Shown here: one piece after another, positions 1-8,442 of the stretch | Layout of the letters: each line of letters begins with the position of its first letter | Position numbering within the stretch: position 1 is the first letter of the stretch | Origin: JAFGJQ01 sp964495075 | GTDB lineage: Bacteria > Planctomycetota > Phycisphaerae > UBA1845 | Direction: 5' to 3' | Assembly (NCBI GenBank): GCA_964495075.1 | Contig: CAZBUJ010000013.1 | Location: 1-64,000, forward strand | Length of the DNA: 64,000 bases | Made by a program: the position numbers and the translations under genes | The notes under the pieces: generated by a model | What the model saw: only the letters and a program-made list of their open reading frames with translations | Databases searched by the model: none | What the model was told of the DNA's origin: nothing

Positions 1-865
1 GGGCACCGACGTAATCCGTGGCGATAAAGAACGCCCCGAACATCAGCGCTCCGCTGCTCAGTTCCACCAACACCGTCGGGAAGCGTTCGGGCGACACCGC
101 GTGAGCGATCGCCGCGTAGATGGCGGCCGCCCCCAGCATACCCGCCGGTTGTCGCCAGTCCGCCACCCCGCGGAGCACGAGGTACAGGCCGCCGATGATC
201 GCGGCCAACGCGCTCGTCTCGCCGACGCAGCCGGCCACTCTCCCCACGAACAACAGCTTCAACGAGGGAAGCACCGCGCCGGGATCCATGGCCGCGGCGA
301 GCGGCGTGGCCATCGTCACGCCTTCGATCGTCGCGTCGCCCACGCGATGCATGGTGCCGGGCTCCGACCAGACCGTCATGGCCGCCGGGAAGCAGATCAT
401 CAGGAACGCCCGCCCCACCATGGCCGGGTTGAACAGGTTCTTGCCCAGGCCGCCGAAGACCGCCTTGGCCAACGCGATCGCCACCACGCCCCCGATGAAC
501 GCCTGGTACGACCAGAGGGCGGGCGGCAGCGAGAAGGCGAGAATCATGCCCGTCACGATCGCCGAGCCGTCGGTCAGGGAGGCCAGGCTGCGGCCGCGCA
601 TCTTGTTGGAGACGGCTTCGGTGATCAGGCAGGCCGCCACCGTGATCACGGTCAGTCGCAGGGCGGACAGCCCGAACATCCACACCGCCACCGCGAACAG
701 GGGCAGCAAGGCCAACACCACCTCGAACATCAGTCGTTGTGTCGTGGCCGAATCGGCAAGATGGGGCGCTGAACTCACCAGGAAGTCGCGTTGCTTCGCT
801 TCCTTTTCCGCGGTGGCTGGTTCCGCTATGGCTGGCGGCTGCGTTCCGTCTGCTGCTTGGGTCAT
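1..865 (-). CDS. rnfD: Rnf electron-transport complex subunit D (partial, C-terminus off the left edge)
   Basis: Integral membrane subunit of the Rnf complex, which couples electron transfer between reduced ferredoxin and NAD(H) to ion pumping. The start ATG is at 865 and 288 codons are present before the window ends; the family usually has about 310-350 residues, so only the C-terminus is missing. After a hydrophilic N-terminus there are several hydrophobic segments and the conserved KNLFNPAMVGRAF stretch. The FMN-attachment motif of the form S/T-x-A-T is visible as GVTMATPL, with the acceptor Thr at about residue 187. It follows rnfC after a 27-nt gap. The other rnf genes (G, E, A, B) would be expected beyond position 1. 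Confidence 0.9.
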   Translation of the reverse strand, partial: MTQAADGTQPPAIAEPATAEKEAKQRDFLVSSAPHLADSATTQRLMFEVVLALLPLFAVAVWMFGLSALRLTVITVAACLITEAVSNKMRGRSLASLTDGSAIVTGMILAFSLPPALWSYQAFIGGVVAIALAKAVFGGLGKNLFNPAMVGRAFLMICFPAAMTVWSEPGTMHRVGDATIEGVTMATPLAAAMDPGAVLPSLKLLFVGRVAGCVGETSALAAIIGGLYLVLRGVADWRQPAGMLGAAAIYAAIAHAVSPERFPTVLVELSSGALMFGAFFIATDYVGA

Positions 866-892
866 CGAATCCTCGCTTCTGGCACCGATTGT

Positions 893-2335
893 CTAACCGG
901 CTGCCTTCTCCGCCTTCTCTTTGGCCGTCTTCTCTTTGGCCGTCTCGGCGGCTCGTTTCTGGGCCGCCATGATCCGGAACTGGTTCTTCCCCGCGCGAAT
1001 GTACTGGGCCAACGGGATCTGGGCGGGGCAAACGTAGGAACAGCAGCCGCACTCGCAGCATGCGTTCATGTCGTACTCGACGGCCATGTCGTAGTCGCGG
1101 TGCTTGACGGCATGAGCGATCTTGGTCGGCGTGAGGTAGAGCGGGCAGTTCGTGATGCACCGCCCGCACCGCATGCACGGCGACTCGTGCCAGTGGGCGG
1201 TCTCCTCGTCCTGCATGACGGTGATGCCCCCGACGCCCTTGGTGACCGGCACGTTCAGGTTCGGCACGGTGGGGCCCATCATCGGGCCGCCGGCGAGCAC
1301 CTTGATCGCCCGGTCGGTGACGCCGCCGCAACGCTCGATCAGCTCGGCGAACGACGTGCCGACGGGAACCAGCCAGTTACCGGGCCGGGTGATCCCGCCG
1401 CCCGTCACGCTCACCACGCGGTGGGTGAACGGTTTTCCCTTGACCACGGCATGGGCGATGCTGTGGGCCGTCGCCACATTGACCACGACGACCCCCACGT
1501 GCAGCGGCAGCCCCTGCGGCGCCGCCGGCACCGCCCGTCCGAGAACGGCGGCGATCAACTGCCGCTCGCCGCCCATCGGGTACTTCGTCGCGCAGATCTG
1601 CACATCGATGCCCGGTCGCCCGGCGGACGCTTTTCGCATCACATCGATGGCGTCGGGCTTGTTCGCCTCAATCGTGATGATGGCCCGCCGCGCCCCCACG
1701 GCGTGCGTGGCCAGTTGAAGTCCGACCACGATCGCTTCCGGCGCCTCGACCATCAGCCGGTGGTCCGCCGTGAGGTACGGTTCACACTCGCATCCGTTCA
1801 GCAGTACCGTGTCGATGGGCGTTTTCGGATTTCGTCTCAGCTTGAAATGCGTCGGGAAGGTGGCACCGCCCTGTCCGACCACGCCGGCTTCCCGCACCGC
1901 CTGGACGATCGCGTCGGGCTCGTAGCCAGTCGGCTCCACAACGTCCCAGTCCCGCTCGAGGAACGCCTTGAGGACGTCGGCCGGCAGCACTTCGCCTTCC
2001 GCCGGCGGCTTGAGAGGCAGGGCCGGGACCCGCCGACCGGCGGGCAGCAGACAGACCGTGCCGACCCCGATCTTCCCGTTAATGGTCGCGTGGATCGGGG
2101 CGGACACCGGCGCGTCCACATCGCCGATCTTCTGCCCGAACTTGACCGCCTCCCGCGCTTTGACGATCGGGTTGCACGGGGTGCCGATGTGCTGGACCAT
2201 CGGGATCATAAGGTCCTGCTTCGGCACGAAGGTCTCGATGGGGAGCGACTCGCTGTACTGCTTCCGGTGCGGGGGGTGGATCCCGCGGGGAAAGCTCTTG
2301 AGGCCCCTCATCCTGTCGCCAAGCGAGCTGATCAT
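893..2335 (-). CDS. rnfC: Rnf electron-transport complex subunit C
   Basis: Peripheral NADH-facing subunit of Rnf, which carries FMN/NADH-binding and iron-sulfur domains. I chose the ATG at 2335 because GGAGGAG lies just upstream and the protein then begins like the family (MISSLGDRM, then FPRGIHPP). It is 480 residues, a normal length. The N-terminal barrel-sandwich and NuoF-like regions include GVVGQGGATFPTHFK. Two ferredoxin motifs, CMRCGRCITNCP and CCECGCCSYVCP, bind two 4Fe-4S clusters near the C-terminus. The tail is Lys/Ala/Glu-rich. The start codon overlaps the stop of the preceding RseC-like gene (ATGA), so the two are probably translationally coupled. Confidence 0.93.
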   Translation of the reverse strand: MISSLGDRMRGLKSFPRGIHPPHRKQYSESLPIETFVPKQDLMIPMVQHIGTPCNPIVKAREAVKFGQKIGDVDAPVSAPIHATINGKIGVGTVCLLPAGRRVPALPLKPPAEGEVLPADVLKAFLERDWDVVEPTGYEPDAIVQAVREAGVVGQGGATFPTHFKLRRNPKTPIDTVLLNGCECEPYLTADHRLMVEAPEAIVVGLQLATHAVGARRAIITIEANKPDAIDVMRKASAGRPGIDVQICATKYPMGGERQLIAAVLGRAVPAAPQGLPLHVGVVVVNVATAHSIAHAVVKGKPFTHRVVSVTGGGITRPGNWLVPVGTSFAELIERCGGVTDRAIKVLAGGPMMGPTVPNLNVPVTKGVGGITVMQDEETAHWHESPCMRCGRCITNCPLYLTPTKIAHAVKHRDYDMAVEYDMNACCECGCCSYVCPAQIPLAQYIRAGKNQFRIMAAQKRAAETAKEKTAKEKAEKAAG

Positions 2336-2703
2336 TCGACTCCTCCATCTGCCGGCCTGCGTCGTGGCCGGGCCCAATGGACCATGAGTTTCGCGAGTCC
2401 GACACCGACGGCCAGACCGCCGAGCAACCCCACCCCCTGACGCACGCTCAGGGTGGTGAGACCCAGATGATCCCCGTAGCGTCCGCACGCCCAGGCCCCG
2501 ACCACGGCGGTGGCAAGCGGGAGCAGGAAGACCGTGGCGGACGCGAAAACGAGTGCCCAGCCGCGGCTCCACGGCAGCCGTTTGGCGGCGGCGGCGTCCG
2601 CCTCCTCGACGAGCGGGCAGGATTCCGCGCCGTGGCAGCTCCCGCAACCGAACCAGAATCGCTCAAGCCATTTCACAGGTACGCCGCCTATTCCGCACCG
2701 CAC
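2332..2703 (-). CDS. RseC/SoxR-reducing-type small membrane protein
   Basis: A small protein of about 114-123 residues with a Cys-rich N-terminus (CGSCHGAESC) followed by two hydrophobic segments separated by a short loop (VFASATVFLLPLATAVVGAW and GVGLLGGLAVGVGLAKLMV), then a basic tail. This is the layout of the RseC family, which in gamma-proteobacteria works with Rnf-type proteins in reducing SoxR. The stop overlaps the rnfC ATG (ATGA). The start is uncertain: GTG at 2703 gives the longest form, while GTG at 2676 (MKWLERF) begins closer to the conserved part. Neither has a strong Shine-Dalgarno. Its role here is inferred from context and topology. Confidence 0.6.
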   Translation of the reverse strand: MRCGIGGVPVKWLERFWFGCGSCHGAESCPLVEEADAAAAKRLPWSRGWALVFASATVFLLPLATAVVGAWACGRYGDHLGLTTLSVRQGVGLLGGLAVGVGLAKLMVHWARPRRRPADGGVE

Positions 2704-2952
2704 GGGCCATCGGTTTGCCGGCGAGGACCGCCACGTCCTCCGGCGTCCGCACCGGACGACAGCCTGCCCGCGGCGTGATCATCCGGGTGGCCGATGGCGG
2801 GGGCGGATGATCTCGCGTCACACGCCGCCCGATCCCCGCCCTCCCTGCCGGACGTTGATTTCGAGCGAGGGCCGGCGTCCCGGGCCACTCGAGCCGTTCG
2901 ATCGACCCCGCGCCTCGCCGACCGCGGCGGCCCTGCCCTGCCGGTCGCCCTG

Positions 2953-3327
2953 CTATTTAAGCCTTTCCTTGAGAATCTTCAACAGGACATCGTTGTTCAG
3001 CGGCTTCTGGAAGACGCCCGCCAGGCCGAGTTTCGTATAATCCGTGCACATGCTCAGGTTGTCGCCGACCGAGCTGAGCATGTACACCGGCGCCGTGTTG
3101 CCCAGCAATCTCAGCTCCTTCACGAAATTGGTGCCCGCGTCGACCTCTTCCATCATGAGGTCCGCGATGACCAGATCAGGCTTGCTATCCTTGTAGACGC
3201 GCAGGCCTTCCTCCGCCGTGCCGGCCTCGACCATGAGGTACCCGTTCGCTTCCAGCACCTTACGCACGGCGAACAGGAAGTCCGGATCGTCATCGACATA
3301 GAGAATTACGTACTTTCCATCTTGCAT
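2953..3327 (-). CDS. Stand-alone response-regulator receiver domain (CheY-like)
   Basis: A 124-residue single-domain receiver with no output domain. The acidic pocket DDD is near residue 10, the phospho-acceptor Asp lies in VIADLMM, the switch Ser is in MLSS and the conserved Lys is in FQKPL. The ATG at 3327 sits 22 nt inside the 3' end of hoxW, so it appears to be part of the hydrogenase transcript. No partner kinase lies next to it. Such proteins usually relay phosphate or act by protein contact. A link to hydrogenase control is an inference from position only. Confidence 0.88.
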   Translation of the reverse strand: MQDGKYVILYVDDDPDFLFAVRKVLEANGYLMVEAGTAEEGLRVYKDSKPDLVIADLMMEEVDAGTNFVKELRLLGNTAPVYMLSSVGDNLSMCTDYTKLGLAGVFQKPLNNDVLLKILKERLK

Positions 3328-3851
3328 TGTGCATCCCCACAGTTTGGAGCGGGTTGGGCGGCGGGGCTGGGGGGCCTTCCGCCGGCCGTTTCGGTGAAGT
3401 TCCCGTCGCGTAAGGCGTTTTCGAGAAAGCCGGTGGCAGCGGCCAGATTCGCGCGGGCGGGCGGCGACAGGCGTTCGCCGAACCCGTCGAAATCGTAGCC
3501 GCGGATCGCCAGCGTGTAACCCTCGGCGCGGGCTCCGAACAACCGGTCGGCCAGTCCCAGCACCGACGCCGGCTCGACCGCGTGGGTCGAGAAGCTCCAC
3601 TCCGCGGCCGGCCCGATCCGGCGAAACGAAAACGGTTCGGGCCCGGACACGTCCGCGTCGGCGAAGATCACGATGTCATGCCCGGCGACCGCCGCCGCGT
3701 CCTCCACCGTGAGCTGGTAATCGGCGTCCACCGTGACGCCCCGCAGGTTCAACCGCTCAATGGCGGCGGCCAGGGCCGGACCAAGTCCGTCGTCGAGGCG
3801 GCCCGGGTTGCCGAATCCGATCAGCAGCACGTTGTGGGGCGTGGCGGTCAT
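3306..3851 (-). CDS. hoxW: [NiFe]-hydrogenase maturation endopeptidase
   Basis: Peptidase that removes the C-terminal extension of the large subunit once the NiFe site is built. It is 181 residues, a little longer than the family's usual 150-170 because of a Pro/Ala-rich tail. The N-terminus has the family signature GFGNPGRLDDGLG. An acidic segment VDADYQLTVEDAA carries likely Ni-sensing residues, and ADADVSGPEPF and the STHAVEP region are also typical of HoxW. The ATG overlaps the hoxH stop (ATGA). HoxH here keeps a 25-30 residue tail after its last metal-binding motif, which is the expected substrate. Confidence 0.88.
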   Translation of the reverse strand: MTATPHNVLLIGFGNPGRLDDGLGPALAAAIERLNLRGVTVDADYQLTVEDAAAVAGHDIVIFADADVSGPEPFSFRRIGPAAEWSFSTHAVEPASVLGLADRLFGARAEGYTLAIRGYDFDGFGERLSPPARANLAAATGFLENALRDGNFTETAGGRPPSPAAQPAPNCGDAQCKMEST

Positions 3852-5296
3852 CCCGTTCCTTTGCTCCTCGTATCCAGCACCGTCCCGTCCCAGTCCACCA
3901 GTTCGATGGTCAGCGGCATCTGCCCCATCGCGTGCGTCGCACAAGACAGGCAGGGATCGTACGCCCGGATGGCGACTTCCACGCGGTTCAGCAGCCCCTC
4001 GGTGACTTCCTTGCCCGAGAGGTACGCCTCGGCCACGCCCCGCACCGCCCGGTTCATCGGCTCGTTGTTGTTCGTGGTCGAGACGATCAGGTTCGCCATC
4101 GTGATCTGGTCGTCGTCGTTGACCGTGTAGTGGTGGAACAGCGTGCCGCGCGGCGCCTCGATCAGGCCCACGCCCTCCCCGCGCCGCTCGCCGCGGACGA
4201 CCAGGTCCGTGCCCTGGAGATCCGCGTCGTGCAGCAGTTCCTTGATCTTTTCGATCGCGTGCAACACCTCGATCATCCGCGCCCAGTGGTAGGCCATCGA
4301 GATGTTGTTCGGCTTGTTGTCGGCGACGGCCATGAATTCCTTGCGGGCCTGCTCGGCTTCGGGCGTATCGATGAACTCGCAGGCGTTGATGCGAGCCAGC
4401 GGGCCGACGCGATACCAGCCGCTGTCGGGGCCAAGCGACTTGATGAACGGGAACTTCATGTAGCTCCACGGGCGGACCTCTTCCGCGATGTAGTCGAGAT
4501 ACTGCTGGTACGTCACCTGGTCGAAGATGGTATACCCGTCGGAGTCGATGGCCCGCAGGTTGCCGTGGTAGAGGTCCATCGCCCCGTCCTCCCGGATGAG
4601 AGACAGGTAGTTGGACGGGAACGAGCCGAAGTTGCGGAGGGTCTCCATGTGCTCGATCGTGTAGTCCTTGGCGATTTTGAGGGCACCCCGCGACCACTCG
4701 ACCATCCGGTCAATGTCGTTGAGGAACTCGTCGCGTTCGGCGATGGAGAGGTTCTTGTTGACCCCGCCCGGGATCGCGCCGGTGCCATGGATCTTCTTGC
4801 CGGCGGTCGCCTTGATGATCTCCTGCCCGAACTTGCGCATCATCACGCCCTGTACGGCGAGGTCCGGGTACTTCTGAGCCAGGCCGATGACGTTCCGAAT
4901 CGCCGGGTCGGCGTCGAACCCGAACAGCAGGTCGGGCGAGACGAGGTGGAAGAAGTGCAGGGCATGCGACTGGAACATCTGGCCGTAGTGCATGAGCCGC
5001 CGGATCTTCTCCGCGGTGGGGGTCAGGGCTTCGCCGCCCACGATCCAGTCCATCGCCTTGGCCGCCGCGAGGTGGTGACTGACCGGGCAGATCCCGCACA
5101 GGCGCTGGACCATGACCGGCGCCTCCCAGAACGGCCGCCCCTGGATGAACCGCTCGAAGCCGCGGAACTCGACAATGTGCAGTCGCGTCTGCTGGACCTT
5201 GCCGGCCTCGTCCAGCAGGATAGTCACCTTGCCATGCCCTTCCACCCGGGTCACGGGCTCGATGACCACTCGCTTGTATCCGTTGTCTGAAACCAC
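3848..5296 (-). CDS. hoxH: NAD-linked [NiFe] hydrogenase large subunit
   Basis: Catalytic subunit of a group 3d (bidirectional, NAD-coupled) hydrogenase; it binds the NiFe(CN)2CO centre and splits or forms H2 in the cytoplasm. It is 482 residues. RVEGHGKVTI lies near the N-terminus. The first pair of metal ligands is in RLCGICPVSHH and the second in DPCLSCATHAMGQMPL, so all four Cys are present and no Sec is needed. The start is GTG at 5296, chosen because AAGGGAG precedes it by about 7 nt and the conserved N-terminus follows; longer versions add unrelated sequence. It ends with a cleavable tail (WDGTVLDTRSKGTG). Confidence 0.96.
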   Translation of the reverse strand: MVSDNGYKRVVIEPVTRVEGHGKVTILLDEAGKVQQTRLHIVEFRGFERFIQGRPFWEAPVMVQRLCGICPVSHHLAAAKAMDWIVGGEALTPTAEKIRRLMHYGQMFQSHALHFFHLVSPDLLFGFDADPAIRNVIGLAQKYPDLAVQGVMMRKFGQEIIKATAGKKIHGTGAIPGGVNKNLSIAERDEFLNDIDRMVEWSRGALKIAKDYTIEHMETLRNFGSFPSNYLSLIREDGAMDLYHGNLRAIDSDGYTIFDQVTYQQYLDYIAEEVRPWSYMKFPFIKSLGPDSGWYRVGPLARINACEFIDTPEAEQARKEFMAVADNKPNNISMAYHWARMIEVLHAIEKIKELLHDADLQGTDLVVRGERRGEGVGLIEAPRGTLFHHYTVNDDDQITMANLIVSTTNNNEPMNRAVRGVAEAYLSGKEVTEGLLNRVEVAIRAYDPCLSCATHAMGQMPLTIELVDWDGTVLDTRSKGTG

Positions 5297-5334
5297 GGGA
5301 TGACTCCCTTGTCGCCGGATCGTACTTGATCGGC

Positions 5335-5880
5335 CTAGTCGTACTTGATCAGTTGGTACGGCAGTTCCACCGGCTTGTCGTTCAACAAGGCCACCAGCGC
5401 CTCCCACAGCGTGTCCGCCGGCGGCGGGCACCCGGGCAGGTGGTAATCGATCTTCACCACCTCGTGGGCGGGGAACACGCGGTTCAACAGCAACGGGATC
5501 TCCGCGTCGTTGGGGATCTCCCCGCCGGGATTGTACACCGAGGGTCCGTGGCGAAAGGCCTCGTCGAGGCACTCTTGAAGCGGAATCGTGTTCCGCAGGG
5601 CGGGGATCCCTCCCATGATCGCGCAATCGCCCACCGAAACGAGCACGTCGCAGTGCCGGCGGAAGTCCCTCAGGACGTGGACGTTATCCTCGTTGCAGCA
5701 ACCGCCCTCGATCAGGCCGATGGCGACGCGACCGCTGAACTTCTTGATGTCGTCCACCGGAGACTTGTCGAATTCGACCAGCTCCACCAGCTTCAGAATC
5801 CGGTCGTCGATGTCCAGCAGCGACATATGACAGCCAAAGCAGCCGGCCAGGGATGTCGTGGCAACTTTGGGTTTGGCCAT
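5335..5880 (-). CDS. hoxY: NAD-linked [NiFe] hydrogenase small subunit
   Basis: Short cytoplasmic small subunit that carries the proximal 4Fe-4S cluster linking HoxH to the diaphorase part. It is 181 residues, typical of HoxY and far shorter than membrane-bound uptake small subunits, and has no Tat signal. Cluster ligands are visible in TSLAGCFGCHMSLLDID, in EGGCCNED, in VGDCAIMGGIP and in the C-terminal HLPGCPPPADTLW. The ATG at 5880 is preceded by AAGGAAC; an upstream in-frame Met would add a non-conserved basic leader. It begins 10 nt after the hoxU stop and 38 nt separate it from hoxH. Confidence 0.95.
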   Translation of the reverse strand: MAKPKVATTSLAGCFGCHMSLLDIDDRILKLVELVEFDKSPVDDIKKFSGRVAIGLIEGGCCNEDNVHVLRDFRRHCDVLVSVGDCAIMGGIPALRNTIPLQECLDEAFRHGPSVYNPGGEIPNDAEIPLLLNRVFPAHEVVKIDYHLPGCPPPADTLWEALVALLNDKPVELPYQLIKYD

Positions 5881-5890
5881 GGGGCGTTCC

Positions 5891-6610
5891 TTATTCCGTC
5901 TTCGCAGGTTCCGGGGCGGCAATGTCCGACCCGATGGGTTCATGGTCGTACAGGCGCCGGCCCACCGGTACCACGTACCCGACCCGCTTGGTCAGGAGCG
6001 CGCCGACCGGGCAGGCCGACACCGCCTTGTCCTTCGCGTCCGCGTCCGTGTCCCCCAGCCGGGCCCGCGCGTTGACGGCCACCCTCTTGTGCGGCCCGCG
6101 GCCGACGAACTGGAACACGTTCTTCCCATCGACGTCGCGCGAGGCGCGAACGCACCGCGCGCACAGGATGCAGCGGTTGTGATCGACGAGAATATCGCGA
6201 TGCGAGGCGTCCACATCACGTTCGGGGAACAGGTGCGGATACTTGGGCGCCGCGATCCCGAACCGATAGGCGAGCGCCTGGAGCTCGCAATTGCCGCTCT
6301 TCTCGCAGAACATGCAGTAATGATTACCCTCGACGAACAGCATCTCGATGATGTTCGCCCGAATCTTTCGCAGCTCCTCGGTGTTGTTGTCGACAACCAT
6401 GCCGGGCGCAACCGGCTGGGTGCAGGCCGATTGCGGCCGCCCGTTGACCTTCACCGTGCATACGCGACAGCTGCCGTGAGGCACCAGGCCCTTCATGTAG
6501 CACAGGCGCGGAATGTACACGCCGGCCGACTGGGCCGCCTCCAGAATCGACTGTCCCGGTCGCCCCGGCACTTCCTTGCCGTCTATGGTGAATGTGATCT
6601 TGTCGCTCAT
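5891..6610 (-). CDS. hoxU: NAD-linked hydrogenase diaphorase subunit, NuoG-like
   Basis: Iron-sulfur subunit that wires HoxF to HoxYH, homologous to the N-terminal part of NuoG. It is 239 residues. A plant-type 2Fe-2S domain has ligands in RLCYMKG, GSCRVC and SACTQPV. A His/Cys cluster follows in HYCMFCEKSGNC. A 4Fe-4S motif CILCARCVRA is completed by CPVGAL. The ATG at 6610 is the start that gives MSDKITFTIDGKEV, the usual beginning. It lies 14 nt after the hoxF stop. Confidence 0.95.
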   Translation of the reverse strand: MSDKITFTIDGKEVPGRPGQSILEAAQSAGVYIPRLCYMKGLVPHGSCRVCTVKVNGRPQSACTQPVAPGMVVDNNTEELRKIRANIIEMLFVEGNHYCMFCEKSGNCELQALAYRFGIAAPKYPHLFPERDVDASHRDILVDHNRCILCARCVRASRDVDGKNVFQFVGRGPHKRVAVNARARLGDTDADAKDKAVSACPVGALLTKRVGYVVPVGRRLYDHEPIGSDIAAPEPAKTE

Positions 6611-6624
6611 GCCGTGTTTCGCCT

Positions 6625-8442
6625 TCAGCTCTGAAAATGAACCGATTCGCGTCCGGTGATCCGCCTGGCGTCCGCCAGGGCCGCGTGAATGTCGAACGAC
6701 GGCTGGAAACCGTCCGTGTTCTTCTCCACCCGACCCTCGTACACGGAACGGAAGTTCTTCAGGGTGCTCAGCACGGGGTTGGGCGAGGTCTGTCCCAGAC
6801 CGCACCGACTGGCCGTCTTGACCGTCTCCCCGAGTTCCTGCAGGTAGTCCAGGTCGTCCGGTTCGCCCCGACCGGCGACGATCCGATCGAGCCGCTCTTT
6901 CAGCAGCACGTTGCCCACCCGGCACGGTGTGCAGTAGCCGCAGCTCTCCTCCACGAAGAAGTCCATGAACTGCGATGCCACGTCGAGCACGTCGCGATCC
7001 GGACCAAAGACCATGATCGAACCGCCGGTGCTCAGGTCGTCGTAGCAGATGGTCCGCTCGTACTCGTCCGGTCCGATCATCTGGCCGCTCGGCCCGCCGA
7101 CCTGCACGGCGATCGCGTCGTCCGCCCCGGCCATCCGCAACACGTTCTTTAACTTGATGCCGAACTCCACTTCGTACACGCCGGGACTCTTGCAGTCCCC
7201 GGAAATGCTCAGCAGCTTGGACCCCGGGCTGCCCTTCGACCCGAGCTGGGCGAAGGCGCCCGACCCCAGATCGAGGATGCGCGTGACGCAGCAGAGGGTC
7301 TCCACGTTGTTCACCACCGTGGGGCGTTGCAGGTAGCCTTTGTGGGCGGGGAAGGGCGGGCGGTTCTTGGGGTCCCCACGCTGCCCTTCGCACGAGCTGA
7401 TCAGCGCCGTCTCTTCGCCGCAGATGTAGGCCCCCGCCCCCATCTGGATGCGAATGTCGAAATCGAACCCGACCTTCCCGGCGGCGTTGCGGCCGAGGAT
7501 GCCGCGATTGCGGCAGTCGACCAACACGCTCTCCAGGTACTTCCGCAGGTAGGCGTATTCGCCCCGCAGGTAGAGGATGCCCGTATACGCGCCGATCGCG
7601 AATCCGGCGATCGCCATCCCCTCGAACAGCAGGTGCGGGCGTTCCGTCAGGATCACGCGATCCTTGAACGTGCCCGGCTCGCCTTCGTCCGCGTTGCAAA
7701 TGACGTACCGCTGGTCGCCGCCGGCCGCCCGGGCGAACTCCCATTTCATGCCCGTGGGGAACCCGGCCCCGCCGCGCCCGCGGAGGCGGGCCGTTTTGAC
7801 GTGGCGGATGACCTCCATCGGGCTCATGGCCACCGCCTTCCGCAGTGCGTTGCCCGGATTGTGATCCGCGAGAATGATCGGGCCCGTCCTGCGGATGTTG
7901 TTGTGGACCATGGACTGCACAAGCTCGTGGGCGTTGTTGCCATCGCCCAGCCGGGTCACCAGGCGTTGCGGGTCCATGTGGGCCTTGAGGTCCTCCACGA
8001 TCCGCCGGGCCGTCGAGCGGTGCAGCTCCGTGACGACGACGTCGTTCACCAGGGCCGCCGGCGCCTGATCGCACATCCCGATGCACGGCGTATACTCGAG
8101 GCCGATTCGACCGTCCGGAGTGGCCTGCCCGATGCCGATGCCCAACTCGTCGCAGAAGACCTGTGCGACCCGGTCCGCGCCGTGCATCCGATCGATGATG
8201 TCGTGGCACAGGCGGATGACCACCTTGCCCTTCGGTTGATCGGAGAGGAAGGCGTAGAAGGACACCACACCGTCGACCTCGACCCGATGCGTATTCACGG
8301 CATCCGCGATGATGTCCATCGCGTCGGCGTTGACGCAACCGAACTCCGCCTGCACCGCCCGAACGATATCCAGCATCCGCGTGCGATCACTCGCGTAAGA
8401 CTTGCAGATAGCGCGAACGGTTGTCTCCAGGTTGGTGCTCAT
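6625..8442 (-). CDS. hoxF: NAD-linked hydrogenase diaphorase large subunit with fused NuoE-like domain
   Basis: Binds FMN and NAD(H) and passes electrons between NADH and the hydrogenase module. At 605 residues it matches HoxF forms that carry a NuoE-like N-terminal domain (about residues 1-160). The NuoF part contains GRGGAGFPTGMKWEFA (FMN/NADH), CNADEGEPGTFKDR, and the 4Fe-4S motif SCGYCTPCRVGN with the distal Cys in SRCGLGQT. In the NuoE-like part only three of the four usual cluster cysteines are visible: CHDIID has Asp where the second Cys normally sits, then PCIGMC. The ATG at 8442 follows GAGGAA. It is the first gene of the hox-rnf cluster, downstream of a sigma-54-type promoter. Confidence 0.95.
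   Translation of the reverse strand: MSTNLETTVRAICKSYASDRTRMLDIVRAVQAEFGCVNADAMDIIADAVNTHRVEVDGVVSFYAFLSDQPKGKVVIRLCHDIIDRMHGADRVAQVFCDELGIGIGQATPDGRIGLEYTPCIGMCDQAPAALVNDVVVTELHRSTARRIVEDLKAHMDPQRLVTRLGDGNNAHELVQSMVHNNIRRTGPIILADHNPGNALRKAVAMSPMEVIRHVKTARLRGRGGAGFPTGMKWEFARAAGGDQRYVICNADEGEPGTFKDRVILTERPHLLFEGMAIAGFAIGAYTGILYLRGEYAYLRKYLESVLVDCRNRGILGRNAAGKVGFDFDIRIQMGAGAYICGEETALISSCEGQRGDPKNRPPFPAHKGYLQRPTVVNNVETLCCVTRILDLGSGAFAQLGSKGSPGSKLLSISGDCKSPGVYEVEFGIKLKNVLRMAGADDAIAVQVGGPSGQMIGPDEYERTICYDDLSTGGSIMVFGPDRDVLDVASQFMDFFVEESCGYCTPCRVGNVLLKERLDRIVAGRGEPDDLDYLQELGETVKTASRCGLGQTSPNPVLSTLKNFRSVYEGRVEKNTDGFQPSFDIHAALADARRITGRESVHFQS

Noticed and set aside
791..2440. Long plus-strand open frame of 549 codons opposite rnfC
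   Set aside because: It mirrors the minus-strand rnfC frame, is His/Arg/Gly-rich and has no conserved motif; the minus-strand gene has ferredoxin motifs and a good start.
2663..2782. 39-codon minus-strand frame just upstream of the RseC-like gene
   Set aside because: Codon use looks acceptable and it overlaps the next gene's possible GTG, but there is no Shine-Dalgarno, motif or known relative, so it stays below the evidence line.
3848..5296. Selenocysteine in the hydrogenase large subunit
   Set aside because: All four metal-binding positions are encoded by Cys codons and no in-frame TGA is present.
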